Of a stretch of 64,000 bases of DNA, positions 1 through 12,700 are shown one piece after another; positions within the stretch are counted from its first letter, which is position 1, and each line of letters starts with the position of its first letter. The position numbers were made by a program, and so were the translations under genes. The notes below the pieces were generated by a model. The model was not told the origin of the DNA and did not search any database. It saw only the letters and a program-made list of their open reading frames with translations. Location of the stretch: assembly GCA_013399855.1 (NCBI GenBank), contig VXAY01002056.1, forward strand, positions 1,139,033 to 1,203,032. Reading direction: 5' to 3'. This DNA comes from Oxyruncus cristatus. Taxonomy: Eukaryota; Chordata; Aves; Passeriformes; Cotingidae.

Positions 1-3000
1 ATTTCCTGTGTTCTCACAGGTGTTGTAACAGCATCCTTAAAACCTCAGGCTCCTGTTTTAATGAGCTATAAAGACATGATTGGAGAACAGTCAAAAAAGA
101 ACAAAAGATGGTTAAATACCATATATATTAGTCTTAAAAGTTTTTTAAGGGTTATTCAGCCACTATCTCCCATTCAGCAATCCCTTATGCATGGAAACAA
201 ACCTCTGCCTCTCATAAGACAGCTCCATTTTTCAATTTGGGGGATGGAAGTTCTTTCCCCCAGTAGAGAAGCAGAGTTTTCAAGCACAGATGTTTGTAGT
301 TGCAATATGGGGCAGTAAACACAGACAGTATGGAGTGGCCATCCAATGTTGGTCTTGCCAGAGAGATAGCAACAAACCAAGGTGGGTAAAAGTAATTATC
401 TGACATGATAAAAATGAAGCTTTAAGTTTAACTTCTGTTGTTGGCTTTTTAACCTATATTTTAGTGCCTGAGTTAAAAGTGTGGTGCAAAGAGACAACTA
501 AAACAAAGCAGCAACTCTTTGTTTCTGCTGATGGGAAAGCCCAGTTAATGTAGTTACAGTAGTGCTTAATCCATGAGCAAATGTGCACTGATGGAAGGAA
601 GAGAGGTGTCAATCCAGGTTGACTTTGCTTATTCTGCTTAAGTGCTTTCAACTTTATCTACCCATGCAGTGGGCTGAGACTTGCATGGATTTGGAACAGC
701 TTCATCGATGCAGATGTCTGTCTGCATTTTTGGATCCCAGCTCTGTTTCCTTTACCTGGTTTTAGTGTTTCTCAGGAAAGGACATGGCCTGTATGCTCTC
801 AGATGCTCTAAAACTTATGCTTTAAGTGAGTATTGTTTTAACACCTTTTCTGGGCAGAGAACCTTTCCTACACTGGAAACTTAGAAAGTAAGTACATGGG
901 ATCTGAATCTGAAATTCCTGGTATCCAAATAAATGGTAACACAGTGAGCAGAAATCTGCAAATTTCTGAGGGTGACAGGCTTGTATACAACATGAGATGA
1001 AGTATTAAACTTTTCTTCAAGATGGTGACCTTTTACATTTGGGAGGGAGGATGTAAAACCTGACATTTTTTTCTCTGATCACCTTTCACAAGAATAAAAA
1101 ACCCTCTCTTTAATCAGCTAGGGATAAATGCTCTTTTTTTTTTTGTGGTTGAAATGTTCTGCAATTGATTGCACACACTAACTTAGAAAAATCGCTACAG
1201 GCTCAGAATGACAGGATTTATCTGAAATTATGTAGAATTGCTTTCAGTTTTTTTTTTTTTTTTTTAATAAGAGATTATACAAAGGTTTCATTGTCTTTAG
1301 GTGGGAGTGAGTTACTTTTCAGTGCTGGTAATTGTATCTGGTAGTCATTATTAAGGAAGTAAAAAATGCCTTTGGTGTATTTTGGTTCCAGCTATCTCTT
1401 CCAATATGCCCCCTTGACACTTCCTTTGTTCAGTCAGAGCTGTGTTTAACATGGAAACCCTGCACACAGCACAGGGATGCCCAACATGCATCAGTTTTAT
1501 AAAGTGTATAATTCACGAGCTGCACTGAAACCCAAATTGTTGAAGGGCATAAACACAGAGAGCTAATATTCTTTAGGCAAAACAAAAGTTATTCTGATAT
1601 AAGACAACTTCTGGCAGGCTACCTTCTGTCCTTCCTGCAGGAAAATAATGGCTTTTGTCACTTGTTTTTAATTTCAAATTGATGTGCTGGAAGTATCTAT
1701 TTCAAAGATGAAGGAAAAGTAAGACAAAAAGAGATTGTTACTTTCCCCAAATCAGTTTGATTTCTGTCATTACAAAACAATACCTTTACAGCAGATGTCT
1801 TTTAGAGCCAGCCAGCACTATGACAGATAACTTATAGCTGCTCTGATTATTCATGCAGATATCAGCAGGTTATTCCAAAAGGGCTTTATTTCATATTGTT
1901 AAAACTATTCTCTAAAAGAAACAGTAATCTTTCTGATGAGCATGGGGAACAATTTCTTCAATACCAATCCAATTTATTTGGACCCACTGATTGGTGCTTT
2001 CAGCTAGATCTCTAAGCACAATATTAATTATTCATTAAGGTACTTGAAGGGAGAATATTTGCATAGCCATACTGTCAAAATTGATGAGGCTTTGCCTATG
2101 CACCACAGGAATAGCTTTCAACTTAGTGCTGAAACTAGAGATGATACTAATAAAATTGTTAAAAAAAATTATCTAAAAAGCCAACAATAATTTGAACTTT
2201 CTCATAACCACAGCACATTTAGTTTTATAGCACCCTCATGTCCTATTGAGAGATCATGAAAATATTCTTCCTACAATTGGTCATGTGGGTATAGAATAAA
2301 AAAAAAAATAATCCTCAAGAACACTTGTATAATGAAAGGTCATAATGGGGATAATAGATAGTAAAATGGAGAAAGAGGTTTTGTGTGAGTGGGAGGAAAG
2401 AGTAGGCCTGGCATTTAATGTACTTATCTCCACTTGGAAACACACGGACTGGTTTTATGGGAAATTGTTCGGTCCCTACATGTATAGGTGGGTTAGAGGG
2501 TCATCTGGCTACTCAAAGATTGGGAAACTTCTCTTTTTGTGTGCATGTTAAGGTGCAGTTACTTCTAAGATGGTAAATTTAAAACAAAAATCAAAACATT
2601 AAAATTCAAACATTTTGAAAAATAGTAAAAATATCTAAAAATATCTTGGGGATCAGAAAAGCTAAAAAGTGGCTACGTGGTGACTTGACTCCAGTTCCCA
2701 CAGCTCTTTTTCACATGAGGGAACCAGGCTGAAACATGTTTGAGCTTCTAATCGTGCCTTATTGCTTCTCCCAGACCTGGAGCTGTGCAGGGGAAAACTC
2801 CACTCCACACAGAAACAGGAAGGAGTGACTTCAAGAGCCATCTCAGTATTTTCATCTACTTTCTCAGTATCCAGTCCCAGTAATGCTCACTTTGTGTGGA
2901 ACGTGGACTGCTTCAGACTTTCTAATCTGGGACCCTTATTGGCAGAGAAGGAAGAAGTGCTCAGTTTTTGAACTTCAGGGAATTGTTTAATAAATTTTGG

Positions 3001-5264
3001 TAAACATTGGACTGGAATTGGTTGGTTTGTCAAAAAGCAGGCTTAGCAGTCCCTGAATTAGATTGGTAAACTCTGAGAGGTGAACTTTTACACACAAGGT
3101 TGTAATAATGTTTGTGGGATTATCTTTCAGAAGGTACTGAGGGATATACAGGAAAAAAAATGACCTCTTGCTAATTACTGCTCAAGTTACTAGTTTTGCT
3201 AAAGCAATGGGAGATTTGAGTTCTGTTGCTGAAGTCCTGCCTTTGCAGTTACTCTGAAGGGATTGTACTGTGTGGAATTTCCTGGGATCCAACAGGTTTT
3301 CTGCTCTGGGATCTCAGAAATACCCTGTTGTCAAAAGGAGCACTGGAATGATGATTGTGTCCCTTGCCTGGCTGAATGTGCATCTTTCAAAGACTCTCCT
3401 TGCACACTGATATGAGCAGAAGTGGAGCCCCAAAGGTTGTACAGATTTCCTTGCTCAGAATTAAAATGCTGGAAATGCCAGCAGTGGATCAAGAACAGTG
3501 TAGGCTCCTTGTCATGTATTCCATATCCACAGCAACTGATTTCTGCAGTTTTATTGAGAGTCTCAAGATACCGTGCTTTTCTTTAAAACTAAGGGTCTGA
3601 ACTGTAGTCACATGAATATGTAACATTCTCGCTCAATTTTAAGCTGAACTTCAGACCTTCATGAAACTTCAGCCATGATTATTAAGTCAAAGCAGTTAGA
3701 TGCAGGTGGCTGTACTGTATGGCATACTCAGAAAAAGATTATTGTACCTTTTTCTCTATTAATTTATGCCCCTCTATGAAGTGTGAACTTTTACTGAAGA
3801 CATGAAAATATACCAGAAGTCTTTTACTAAATAAAAGGGATGAAAAGTAAGGTAATATTTGCACAATAACTTCAATGTTTCTGTAGTACCATTTTGTTTA
3901 TAATTCTATTTTTATCTTACTTCAACACCTTTTGAGAAACAGCAAACACTCAATATTAAAACCATTTGAAAACTAGAATGTAGTGCCACAGCAATCTCAG
4001 CTTAGTTTCAGTGCAATTCTGTTGAATCCTAAAATATCTGATTACACCAGAAAATTAATTTTAGTGCAGATTTATTGAGAAAACATTACAACGTAAACTG
4101 AAATATTGCCAGATCAATTATCTATTTATTATAAAGATGAAGTAAATTAAACAGAAAATAATAGATTTAACTAATGTTGTAATTCAGAAGCAAGCCCAGA
4201 AATTCAAGTAATTTCCTAGCTGAGTGTCACAGGGTTCTTTAACTCCAGTTTGTCATGTCTCAGGAGCTCTAGAGCAAATATATGTGATGATGCATTGATG
4301 ATGCAAGGTTTGGAAATGGTTTTTTATGCCAAGATACGAAAGGTACTGCAGCAGGTCAACTTCAATTTCCAGTCTTTATCTTTTGTACATGAGTAAAAAG
4401 TTTTCAGTTCCATGGAAGGAATTTGGATGTTCAATTTGCATTGTAACTAAGAGCAATTCAGCATCCCAATCCCTTGAGAGTCTTTGAAAATATGATAATC
4501 TTATCTAAAATCTCATTTGCTTTGTTTTTACCTTTAACAGTTCTCTATACACAACCTGAGTATTATTAAAATGCCCTTTAAAATGAGCCTGACAATATTG
4601 GGATTCCATTTTGAAACAAGGGCTGAATATAATTGAAGGCATTAGGAGAGAGAAAGACTGTAATGAATGGCAGAAAAGGCAGATGTGCAAGTCCTGTGCT
4701 GGAATGGGAAGGCACCTAACAATAGAATTGGAAAAATGCAGTCCTACTTTATAAGAGAATATGAATTTCATCAGTATTCATAACATATGTTGATATTCTA
4801 TCAGTGAAATGCTGCTGTAAGCATCAGCCTATTTGCATGCCGAGCAATGCTTTCCTAAATAGGAAAATAAATGAGGAGTTAGTCCTGAAATGGGAAATGT
4901 TTCAGAGTATTTCCTTACATTCAAAATTCAGCAGCCCTGGTATGATTGCTGATTTCCAGATTTTTAAAGAAGTAACCATGAGTCATGAGAAATGATTGAT
5001 TTCACCACTGAAATCAAAATAAATATTTCAACACTGTTTTGATAAGCATTTGGGATTTCATCTAAATGCAGTATTAGACCTCAAAGTTGTTTCACTGGAT
5101 GCCCTCCTTTTCTTTCCCACTTTGCTTTCTCTCAATGCAAACGCGTTTTCTTCAGAAAACATGCCCCACAAGATATTGCCAACCGTCTGATATATCCAAA
5201 ATTATTTGATTATTTATTGTTGTGTTGGACAACTTAAGTTGAATTTACCCCCCTGACAAACCAG
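1..5264. other. Unique AT-rich non-coding DNA
   Basis: I see no gene, RNA gene or recognisable transposon here. Open frames are short (up to about 88 codons) and resemble no known protein. There are ordinary homopolymers, for example 18 T at 1248-1265. Intergenic or intronic sequence is the best reading. Confidence 0.6.
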
Positions 5265-5379
5265 CTGTACAGGTGCTGCTGCCTGTACAGGTGCTGCTGC
5301 CTGTACAGGTGCTGCTGCCTGTACAGGTGCTGCTGCCTGTACAGGTGCTGCTGCCTGTACAGGTGCTGCTGCCTGTACA
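5265..5379. repeat. 18-bp minisatellite, 6.4 perfect copies
   Basis: The unit ctgtacaggtgctgctgc is repeated head to tail six times with no mismatch (5265-5372). A 7-base partial copy follows (5373-5379). Each unit begins with the 8-bp palindrome CTGTACAG and ends with two CTG triplets. Because 18 is divisible by 3, every frame stays open and can be read as a repeating six-residue peptide (LLPVQV in one frame). That is a by-product of the repeat and I do not call it a gene. Identical copies point to recent expansion or to active homogenisation. Confidence 0.97.
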
Positions 5380-6385
5380 TCTATGCTTCTCTGAGAGAAA
5401 CTTTCTTACACTTTTTTTTTTTGTACATAATTTGTTTTTATATGTATTTTTTTGTGGCTAAACCCTACAGACATCTTGGACTGTGTGCAGACATATGAGG
5501 GTAGAGTCATTCTTAGCTTTACTCAGTCACCACTTTAACACTGACTACCAACAGCTGAAGACTGTGCTGATTAGGCTGTGCTTACTAACACCTCCTAATA
5601 GCATACTTGAAAATTCAAGCTGAGCTTAGCCTGCATGCTTGGTTTCACCTACTGAAAGAGCTGGAACTACTGCAATTGAAATTGAGTCTGACTTCAAAAG
5701 TCACCCAGATGCCCGTGAGGTAACAGGGAAGTGTGAATGGAGTTTACCAGTGTGTGCAAAAGGCTCATGCTCAGACCTGTCCTTTAGGTTTAATGAGATG
5801 GTGTCTTGGGACAAAATCCACTGCAAGTATCTAAAGACATGTGTCTGTAATGGTAGTGAGCAGCAATTTCAGTGTTCCCTTTTGACTGTGTGATAGAAAC
5901 ATTCATAAAACTGGTATAATTTTACAGAGAAAAGCAATCAGTACACTTCTGCATGCTGTTCATTCCACTTAATAGTGCACCTAATGGGTAGCAGATGAAC
6001 TGAGGACATGAATATTATCCTTTATCAAGTTATTTTCTTGAAAGTAATTCAGGTTCTGTTAAAATAGTGTCTATTTGCTTTAGTATGCTTTTTCTTTGGG
6101 AAGATTAAGTAGATAACTTTTTTTTTCTTTTGAACTGGTGAATTTAGTGGTTGTGTGTATAGAATGAAAGAGTTTCAAATTCTGTTATCAATCTAGGCAA
6201 GGCAGGGATAATTTGCCATGAGATCATTCAGCTATTTCTGTACAATTCTATACTGCATCTCCAAAGCCTACACTCAAAACCTCAGAAATCTCCACATTTC
6301 TGGAAATAATGTGAATTTTGGAATATCCCCATGTTTTGTAATTGTGGTTTGGTGAAATGTCAGTGTCCAGAAGGATAAACATCCT
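5380..6385. other. Unique non-coding DNA
   Basis: Nothing recognisable. A frame of 84 codons at 5639-5893 (+) has no similarity I know and no supporting splice or promoter context. Confidence 0.55.
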
Positions 6386-6464
6386 GAGAATCATTAAGGT
6401 TGGAAAAGGCTTCCAAGGTCATCAAGTCCAACTTTCAACCAAATACCACCCTGCCCACTAACCT
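6386..6464 (-). mobile_element. CR1 LINE, short 3'-terminal fragment
   Basis: The + strand reads as the reverse complement of the CR1 3' end: a gaatcatt start, then ggttggaaaaggc, then gtcatcaagtccaac. CR1 elements are non-LTR retrotransposons without a poly-A tail and are usually 5' truncated. Only the last roughly 80 bases remain here, and similarity is lost after about 6464. Orientation is inferred from the terminal octamer-like repeat lying at the left end. Confidence 0.88.
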
Positions 6465-9356
6465 GTAGTGGTGTGTGGGCATGGTGAACCCACGAGTGGG
6501 CATGAAGAAGCCACAAGCCCCTTGTCCTACCTGCTTGTGCAGGATTTTCCTCTCACCTTTCTTCTGAAATATTTTCTTCCAAGACAAATCACTTCCCATA
6601 TCCCTCCAATGCCTCCCATGTTGGGATTCGTACATCCCAACTTCAGAAACGCTGAAGTTGCTCCTCCTTTAATTTGTAACTAGTTTTCAATATGAACTGT
6701 ATCCCCTGATATACTTCAAATATAAATTCTCATTTCAATCTAACTTTCAATGGACCTGTACTGCCACCTTGATTGATCTGACATAACTATCAAGTGTGGC
6801 TCAAATGTTTAGAAGTACTTTGAGGGAAAAGCATGCGAAACTTCAGGAGGAAATACCTGCACTGAGCAGATTTCCTTTTTAAAACAATAAGGTTTTCATT
6901 TAAATAAATCTGGGGGAAAAAAAAGTCTGGGTAGACTACTTGGCAATTCCTACTAAAGATACAGTGGTCATTATAATTAATAAATACTTAGCACTGCAGA
7001 TGGAGGAGTTAACCTCTGGAAATAGTGTGGCATATTTTCAGATGTGTGCTTGGGATTTGCTGGGAAAAAAATGAAGGGTTAAAATAGTCCAGTCTGCAGC
7101 TTCAACAGCCAGCATTTCCTTCCAGATGACCTACGCTTTTAAAACTACCCTGTTTTTCCTTTCTCTTGGCAGAAGCTGAAGAAAAGCACACATTACTTAA
7201 CTTGAATGTTCAAGAGAGCTTGGTTGTGATCTTCTAAATGAGTTTTTTCATCAAAGGAATCTGAGTTACATCCTGAAAGCATGTTCCCCTAATAACTTTG
7301 TATAATGGTGCTGGTGTGATGGTCTCTGTTGATGCCTGAATTTATCCTGATGTTGTTTCCAAAGCCAGCACTGCTTTGGAACTTTCAGATAACATTTCCA
7401 TGGCCAATTGACTTTATGCCATGATGCAGTATCAAGTTAAATAGGTTAATTATTTTCTTCTTTTATTGTTATTGCTTTACCATAAGTACTTATCAGTATT
7501 TGAACAGACGGATATTAAAAGTCATAAATGCAGCTAGGAGTCAAAATATAGGTGGGAAAATAATGATCTTCAGGAAGGGTTCTCTTGTTTTTAGTACTGA
7601 CTGGTACTCGCAAACAGAGTTTATCTGAAAGTCATCTTTAATGCTTCTGACTTGAAGATAGTCTATTCAGTTTGGTAAAAATGCAGCATGATGGTGTTTT
7701 GAGGGAGTATTTTACTGATTCTCTGCAATAGTTAAGACAGTGTCAGCACTTCTATTACATATTCTTCACTCCATGCTCCCTTTACAAGTAAGGTAATAGA
7801 GGAGCCTTTTTCTATCAAGATCATTGTAACCTCCACAAGATTAGGGTTGTGTACTTTGGTAGGTCACAGGACACTCAGGCTCTATATAGGTCTTGCAAGC
7901 TACTAATGCTGGTGTAGATTAATATTTTAGCTGCCATGGGAGATTATTATCTATTCCTTAAATCTATTTTATTCAAGCAAAATGACCATGATTATAATAT
8001 TACTCAGCTGCTGGAAATTAGAAGGCATTATGGAGAAATAAATAGGAATTAGGAACTGTATATGAATTTGACAATATCAGTTTGCTGTTAAAATAGTAAA
8101 CCCCGAGTGGGAATCATGTATATGTGCATTATTATATCTTAAAATTATATATGAGTTGAAAATAGTGAATACTTAAAAAAAGAGTTTGGGTTTTTTTTAT
8201 ATATACAAGTAGCAATTTCTCATTAAAAGTCTCCCTATAAAAATTGTTGATGTTTATCTCTTCTAGTCTTTTCTGTTGAAGCTGTTTGATGTTCTATGAA
8301 TAATAATTTCTGGAGTCAGGTCTCTACTCACCTGCAGTACAGTTGAACTCCAAAAAAAATCTCCACTTTTCTCTGTGGTCCAATAAATATCTTATTAATC
8401 TCATCCTCTCAGAGATGGAAGATCTGCATTTGGTTTCTGTGTTTCAAAAGAAAGGAACCTTTATTATGGGGCGTTTGGAAATAGGGAGAATACAGAAAGT
8501 GGGTTGCAAAAAGCCTGGCTGCCTAATGGATTTGGCCCTACAGGGGGAAGCTGGATGGTGGACAACCTAACCTGTGAATATTGTCATCCTTGGCGTGGTA
8601 GAAGCAATAACCAGCTCAGAGTTGAGCAGCCTCAGGCACTCTGTGCTCAGTCAGTGGCTGAAATTTAAAGGACTTTATTGGCAGACACTAAAGTGAGGTA
8701 ACTGTGCCTTCAGGTTCTGACTGGAGTGCCAAGGGACTGAGTTCTGCTCTTGCACCAAAGCACTGTAGGTGATGGTACAAGATGTCTCCCCTGTGAAGTT
8801 TTGTGATTTGCTGGTAGGGGAAAATTTGTCCAGGTTTGCAGTGCTTTGTCAGGATTTGGTGGGGACGATACTGACTGGGCTTATTTTCTGCAATTTGTCC
8901 TCCTGTTGAATGTGGTGTCTGAAAATACTGTTGTGGTGCCAGGAGACATTTTATTTCCAGATTGTGTGAACTTTTCTGGAAATATATTCTGCCAAATGCA
9001 GTAATTAACATACACAGGCAATCTACTGCACACATCAGCGAGCTGAAACAGTTTGCTGTATTCATTCCCCTGATTTAATGGGTATGCCCCAAGCCCCTGG
9101 AGGGTGATTAAAATAGCTGCCTTTTGAGCCTGGCTCTTAGCATTACTCCTTAGTAGAACGACTTCGTGTGCAGTACTGCCTCCCCCTGGACAAATTGAGT
9201 TGGAGATACAGGAAAAGCACCTAAACAAACCTTGGGAGAAGCCACGGTGTGGCTGTACGTATTAAACCATCAATTTGATTTGCAATGAATCACCTCCTCC
9301 CTTTTCAGGCAAGAAGCTGTGGGAGGGGTAAGCCCATTCCCTCTCTTACTTTTTTC
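6465..9356. other. Unique non-coding DNA
   Basis: No gene found. On the minus strand 8688-9065 (125 codons) and 8881-9228 (115 codons) are open in overlapping frames. They show no domain, signal peptide or composition that would support coding, so I treat them as chance frames. Confidence 0.55.
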
Positions 9357-9429
9357 TTTTTTTTTTTTTTTTTTTTTAACATTAAACCCNATGCTGCTGC
9401 TCGCTCTGCGGGTACCGCAATTTTTCTCT

Positions 9430-9463
<34 letters not shown>
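9357..9463. repeat. Two poly-T tracts flanking an ambiguous base
   Basis: There are 21 T at 9357-9377 and 31 T at 9433-9463. Between them lies a 55-base island that contains the only isolated N of the window (9390) and is GC-rich compared with its surroundings. The bases after the first tract (aacattaaaccc) match those after the second (aacatgaaagcc, from 9466) at 10 of 12 positions. The second tract and its flank may therefore be the same locus as the first, read twice with errors. The other reading is a poly-A-tailed retroposon remnant on the minus strand. Confidence 0.75.
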
Positions 9464-9464
<1 letters not shown>

Positions 9465-12400
9465 TAACATGAAAGCCAGTTCTCAGGTCTGAAGTAGTAG
9501 ATGGGTTTTACATCCATTCTCAGCTTAATCTGGAGTTTCTTGCCCATATGTCCACACCAGCAAGTGCATGTTCATTACTGATGGTTTAAAAATTACTCAG
9601 GCAAAAGAAGTCATATTGCATTTATAAATACAACCATTTATAGAAAGTGTTTTATTTCTCTTTATGTGGAATGCATCCTGCATTGGGAATTCTGAGAAAA
9701 GTATATGGGACCTGAAGCAGATAGAGGGAACTTGGACACAAAGCTAACCAAGAAACAAAATAATTAAAGCATAACAGTGCTTCTAGCCTGCTTCCATTCC
9801 AAAGAAAAATGTTTTATCTTCATTTTGGGGTACTTGACTTTTGGGTAATTGACTTTGAAGCTTTACTAACATTCTTTTTTTTCTTTTTTTTTTTTTTTTT
9901 AAATTTGAATAATTTATTATATTTCCTTGCCTAGAGAAATGTTGTGACAGAATCTCTGATTGTTCATGAAATACACTGAAAATACAGGGGCACAATTTTT
10001 ACACAAGTCACTTGTTTTAAAACTCCCCTCTGTAATCTTGAATTAGTCAATTTAAGATTGTGGACTGTTGGGAAATCCTGTCCTGTCCTCTCCACCAGTT
10101 GTCTCTGGCTGCAGATTCCTGACTCCTTCCCTTGTGCTAGCTCACTGTGTCAAACTGGCACTCTGTGGTCAGTCCAAACCTCAAATAAGGAAAACCAATC
10201 TGTCAGTCAGCTCTGATGCTACATCCTGAATGACCTGTATTTAAGGAATAGTTTTGTCCTCAACCCATCTACAGGAAATCTGCAGTTGCTCACACAGCTT
10301 ATTCTTAATCTGTCTCGCTCAGCACATTCTTAATCTAAAAGACAGAGAAACTTCCAGGTACTGGATCCCAGCCTTAGTCAGCAACCTTTCCCTTTGCCTT
10401 TAAATCCTTTAAATGCAAAGCAACATTAGCATTGTAACCTCGGGCGTGATTTGAGCTGAGGGTAACTTGGTGTGATTGTGCTGAAACAGCATTCTGAACA
10501 CAATAAATATGTTTGGCAGGATATGAGCCCTGAAATGCAACTGACAGTGGAATTTCTATCTTAAATACATATTGCTGGAATTTTTAATGACACTTGTCAC
10601 TGTCTTGTGAGCCTGTGATGCAACAACTGAGGTCATGGCTGGATCTGTCTGTAAGTTGGCCATGATGAGTGTGACAAATGCCTGATGGTTGGAATTAACA
10701 TGTAGTTAGGAGATATGGTGTCTGCATGAAATCTATATTTACAGTAAATTTAAGATGTCCACCTCTGAATATTTCTTTCTGTGCATCAGTTGGTGTATTT
10801 TCTTCATCTCTATTAGGGAGGTTTGTCGGTTGTGTGATCAAAATTTGCTGAACTGTGGTTTATAGCAGACAATTAACAGCTGTTAGATAGGATTATTGCA
10901 GGCTGTTATCTTCACGTAGCATCAATTCAAATGCTAATTTCACTCAATTTACTTCTCATAAGACCACCCTACTGCCAGGTACACTGTACTCGTGATGAAT
11001 GACAAAAATATATCTGAAAATAATATAACCCACTTAAAATATGTATCAGTAAACCCAACGTATTGGTTTGCAGCTCCTTGACAGAGGTCAGAATTCACGA
11101 GTGGAATGTGATGTCTATGAAGAAAAGATGCAATCAGACCTAACCTAAGAGAATTGTTAGAAAACAACATTTCCTCAGGCTTTTTGTGACGATGAATACG
11201 ATTTTGGTAATGAAAATGATCAATGCTTTTCACCTTTTGGTTGTTTCACCTCTTGAAGAATGCTATTCATGCTGGGGGATACGGTAGAGGAGAGTCATCT
11301 TTGAGTGATGTGCTGTGTCTAAATGATACACATCTGAACAACACCTTTTTCATGCAAAGTTAACTATCATTTCCTCCTATCAATCCTTTTTTCCTCTCGT
11401 CTTTCAGATATGGCTTCACAGTAGATGCTTCACTCTTTCCAGGATAGCTTCAGGATGCAATAATTTTCTAAGCTTTGCTGTTGGAATGGTGTTGTCATGG
11501 GAAGACAATATTCCCCTTCCTGCCCTTTACCATCCATTTCCACTGTGAGCCTTTGGCTGGCAGTAACAATTACACATGTTGATCCAATCAGACAGGAAAA
11601 TAATGCCTCAGAAGGACATTTCTGATGAATTGGGTCCCTGCCTTGGCTCTCTGTGTAGCCACAACTGAGTCAACAAGAATGTATGGTGGTTGGACACTGG
11701 GACTGCTGTTTTGGAGCTGCACAGGCTGAGACTGGCCCCTCAGAGCTGGCTGGAGAGCTCTACCCTTAAGCTCTGACTTCTCATTAAATTTTGTTTCATC
11801 TTTACGGAAAGTAAATGTGATCCCTTGGTACCCACACTGAGGTCTTGGCAGTTGCTCTTTGAATGCTTCTGCAGAACAGAGTACTGGGTATTTTAAAGGA
11901 GAACTTGCTAAGCCTGTGTGGATGTATTATACATAAACAATTCTTATTCTTACCTCTAATGCTTGTGAAAACAGCAAGATACTTTTAAAATTTATTTCTG
12001 TTTGGTTCAAATTCAGTGTTCTTGTCCCTATTGTTTGGCAAACTTCTTACATTTACAGGTTAGTTAATACTTTCAAATGTTATTGGAGGAGAATTTTAAA
12101 TAGTCTCTGATTAGGAATGAAAGGAAGAAAAAGATTGCCTCGTGCTTTCAGTTGTACTCTTGTCTCACACTGGCTTTCATATTTAAACAAAAAAATGTAT
12201 AAAGTAATAAGTTTACTGCTACTGCCTTGAAAGAACATGTAATAGCATATATGTTCTATTCAGTCTAATTATTCTGTTGAACAGCAACTTGTAAGGTATA
12301 TATATTAGTTATATATAGTTAAACTTTAGACTTGGCTTTCCAACTAAATCCTTGACAATTGTGTTACAGTAAGTGAAAATATTAAACCTAATTTTATTTT

Positions 12401-12539
12401 TAATAGTCCAGTATAGCCCAGAGACCCACAAAAATACAGCAATATTCTTTCATGTAATGCTTCTCAGATTCTTCCTAAGTCTTATTTAAGTAGGTTACGA
12501 CAGGGGAAATTAAGAGCCTATCCTGACACATAAAATAAT
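9464..12539. other. Unique AT-rich non-coding DNA
   Basis: No gene or recognisable transposon. There is a further T-rich tract at 9874-9900. A 94-codon minus-strand frame at 10949-11233 has no recognisable similarity. Confidence 0.55.
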
Positions 12540-12700
12540 AATAAAAATCGAATGAAGTATGACTGGGAAGTGTCAGCCATCTCCAGTTTAAATAAACGTA
12601 ATCAATCACGTCAGCATGACATTTTCTTCACTGAAGAGGCAGCAATGTGTTGTTCTTAATTACAGCCAGACTTGTAACACAGGAAAATTAATGACTAAGG
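12540..12700. promoter_or_regulatory. Possible conserved non-coding element
   Basis: This block keeps three CpGs (12549, 12597, 12609) within about 60 bases of AT-rich DNA, which is unusual because CpGs decay quickly in neutral methylated DNA. On the minus strand the core reads TGACGTGATTGATTACG. That combines a CRE-type half site (TGACGT) with a PBX/HOX-like TGATTGAT. Nearby are further TAAT-type cores. This is motif resemblance only. No conservation test was possible. Confidence 0.2.

Noticed and set aside
5265..5379. CRISPR-like array
   Set aside because: The repeats are contiguous with no spacers, in a vertebrate-type genome.
5273..5461. Frame encoding a repeated LLPVQV peptide
   Set aside because: It is a by-product of the 18-bp minisatellite, whose length is a multiple of 3.
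9309..9327. 19-base microexon between ttttcag and ggtaagc
   Set aside because: Both splice signals look good, but the segment is tiny, not a multiple of 3, and has no neighbouring exon or transcript evidence.
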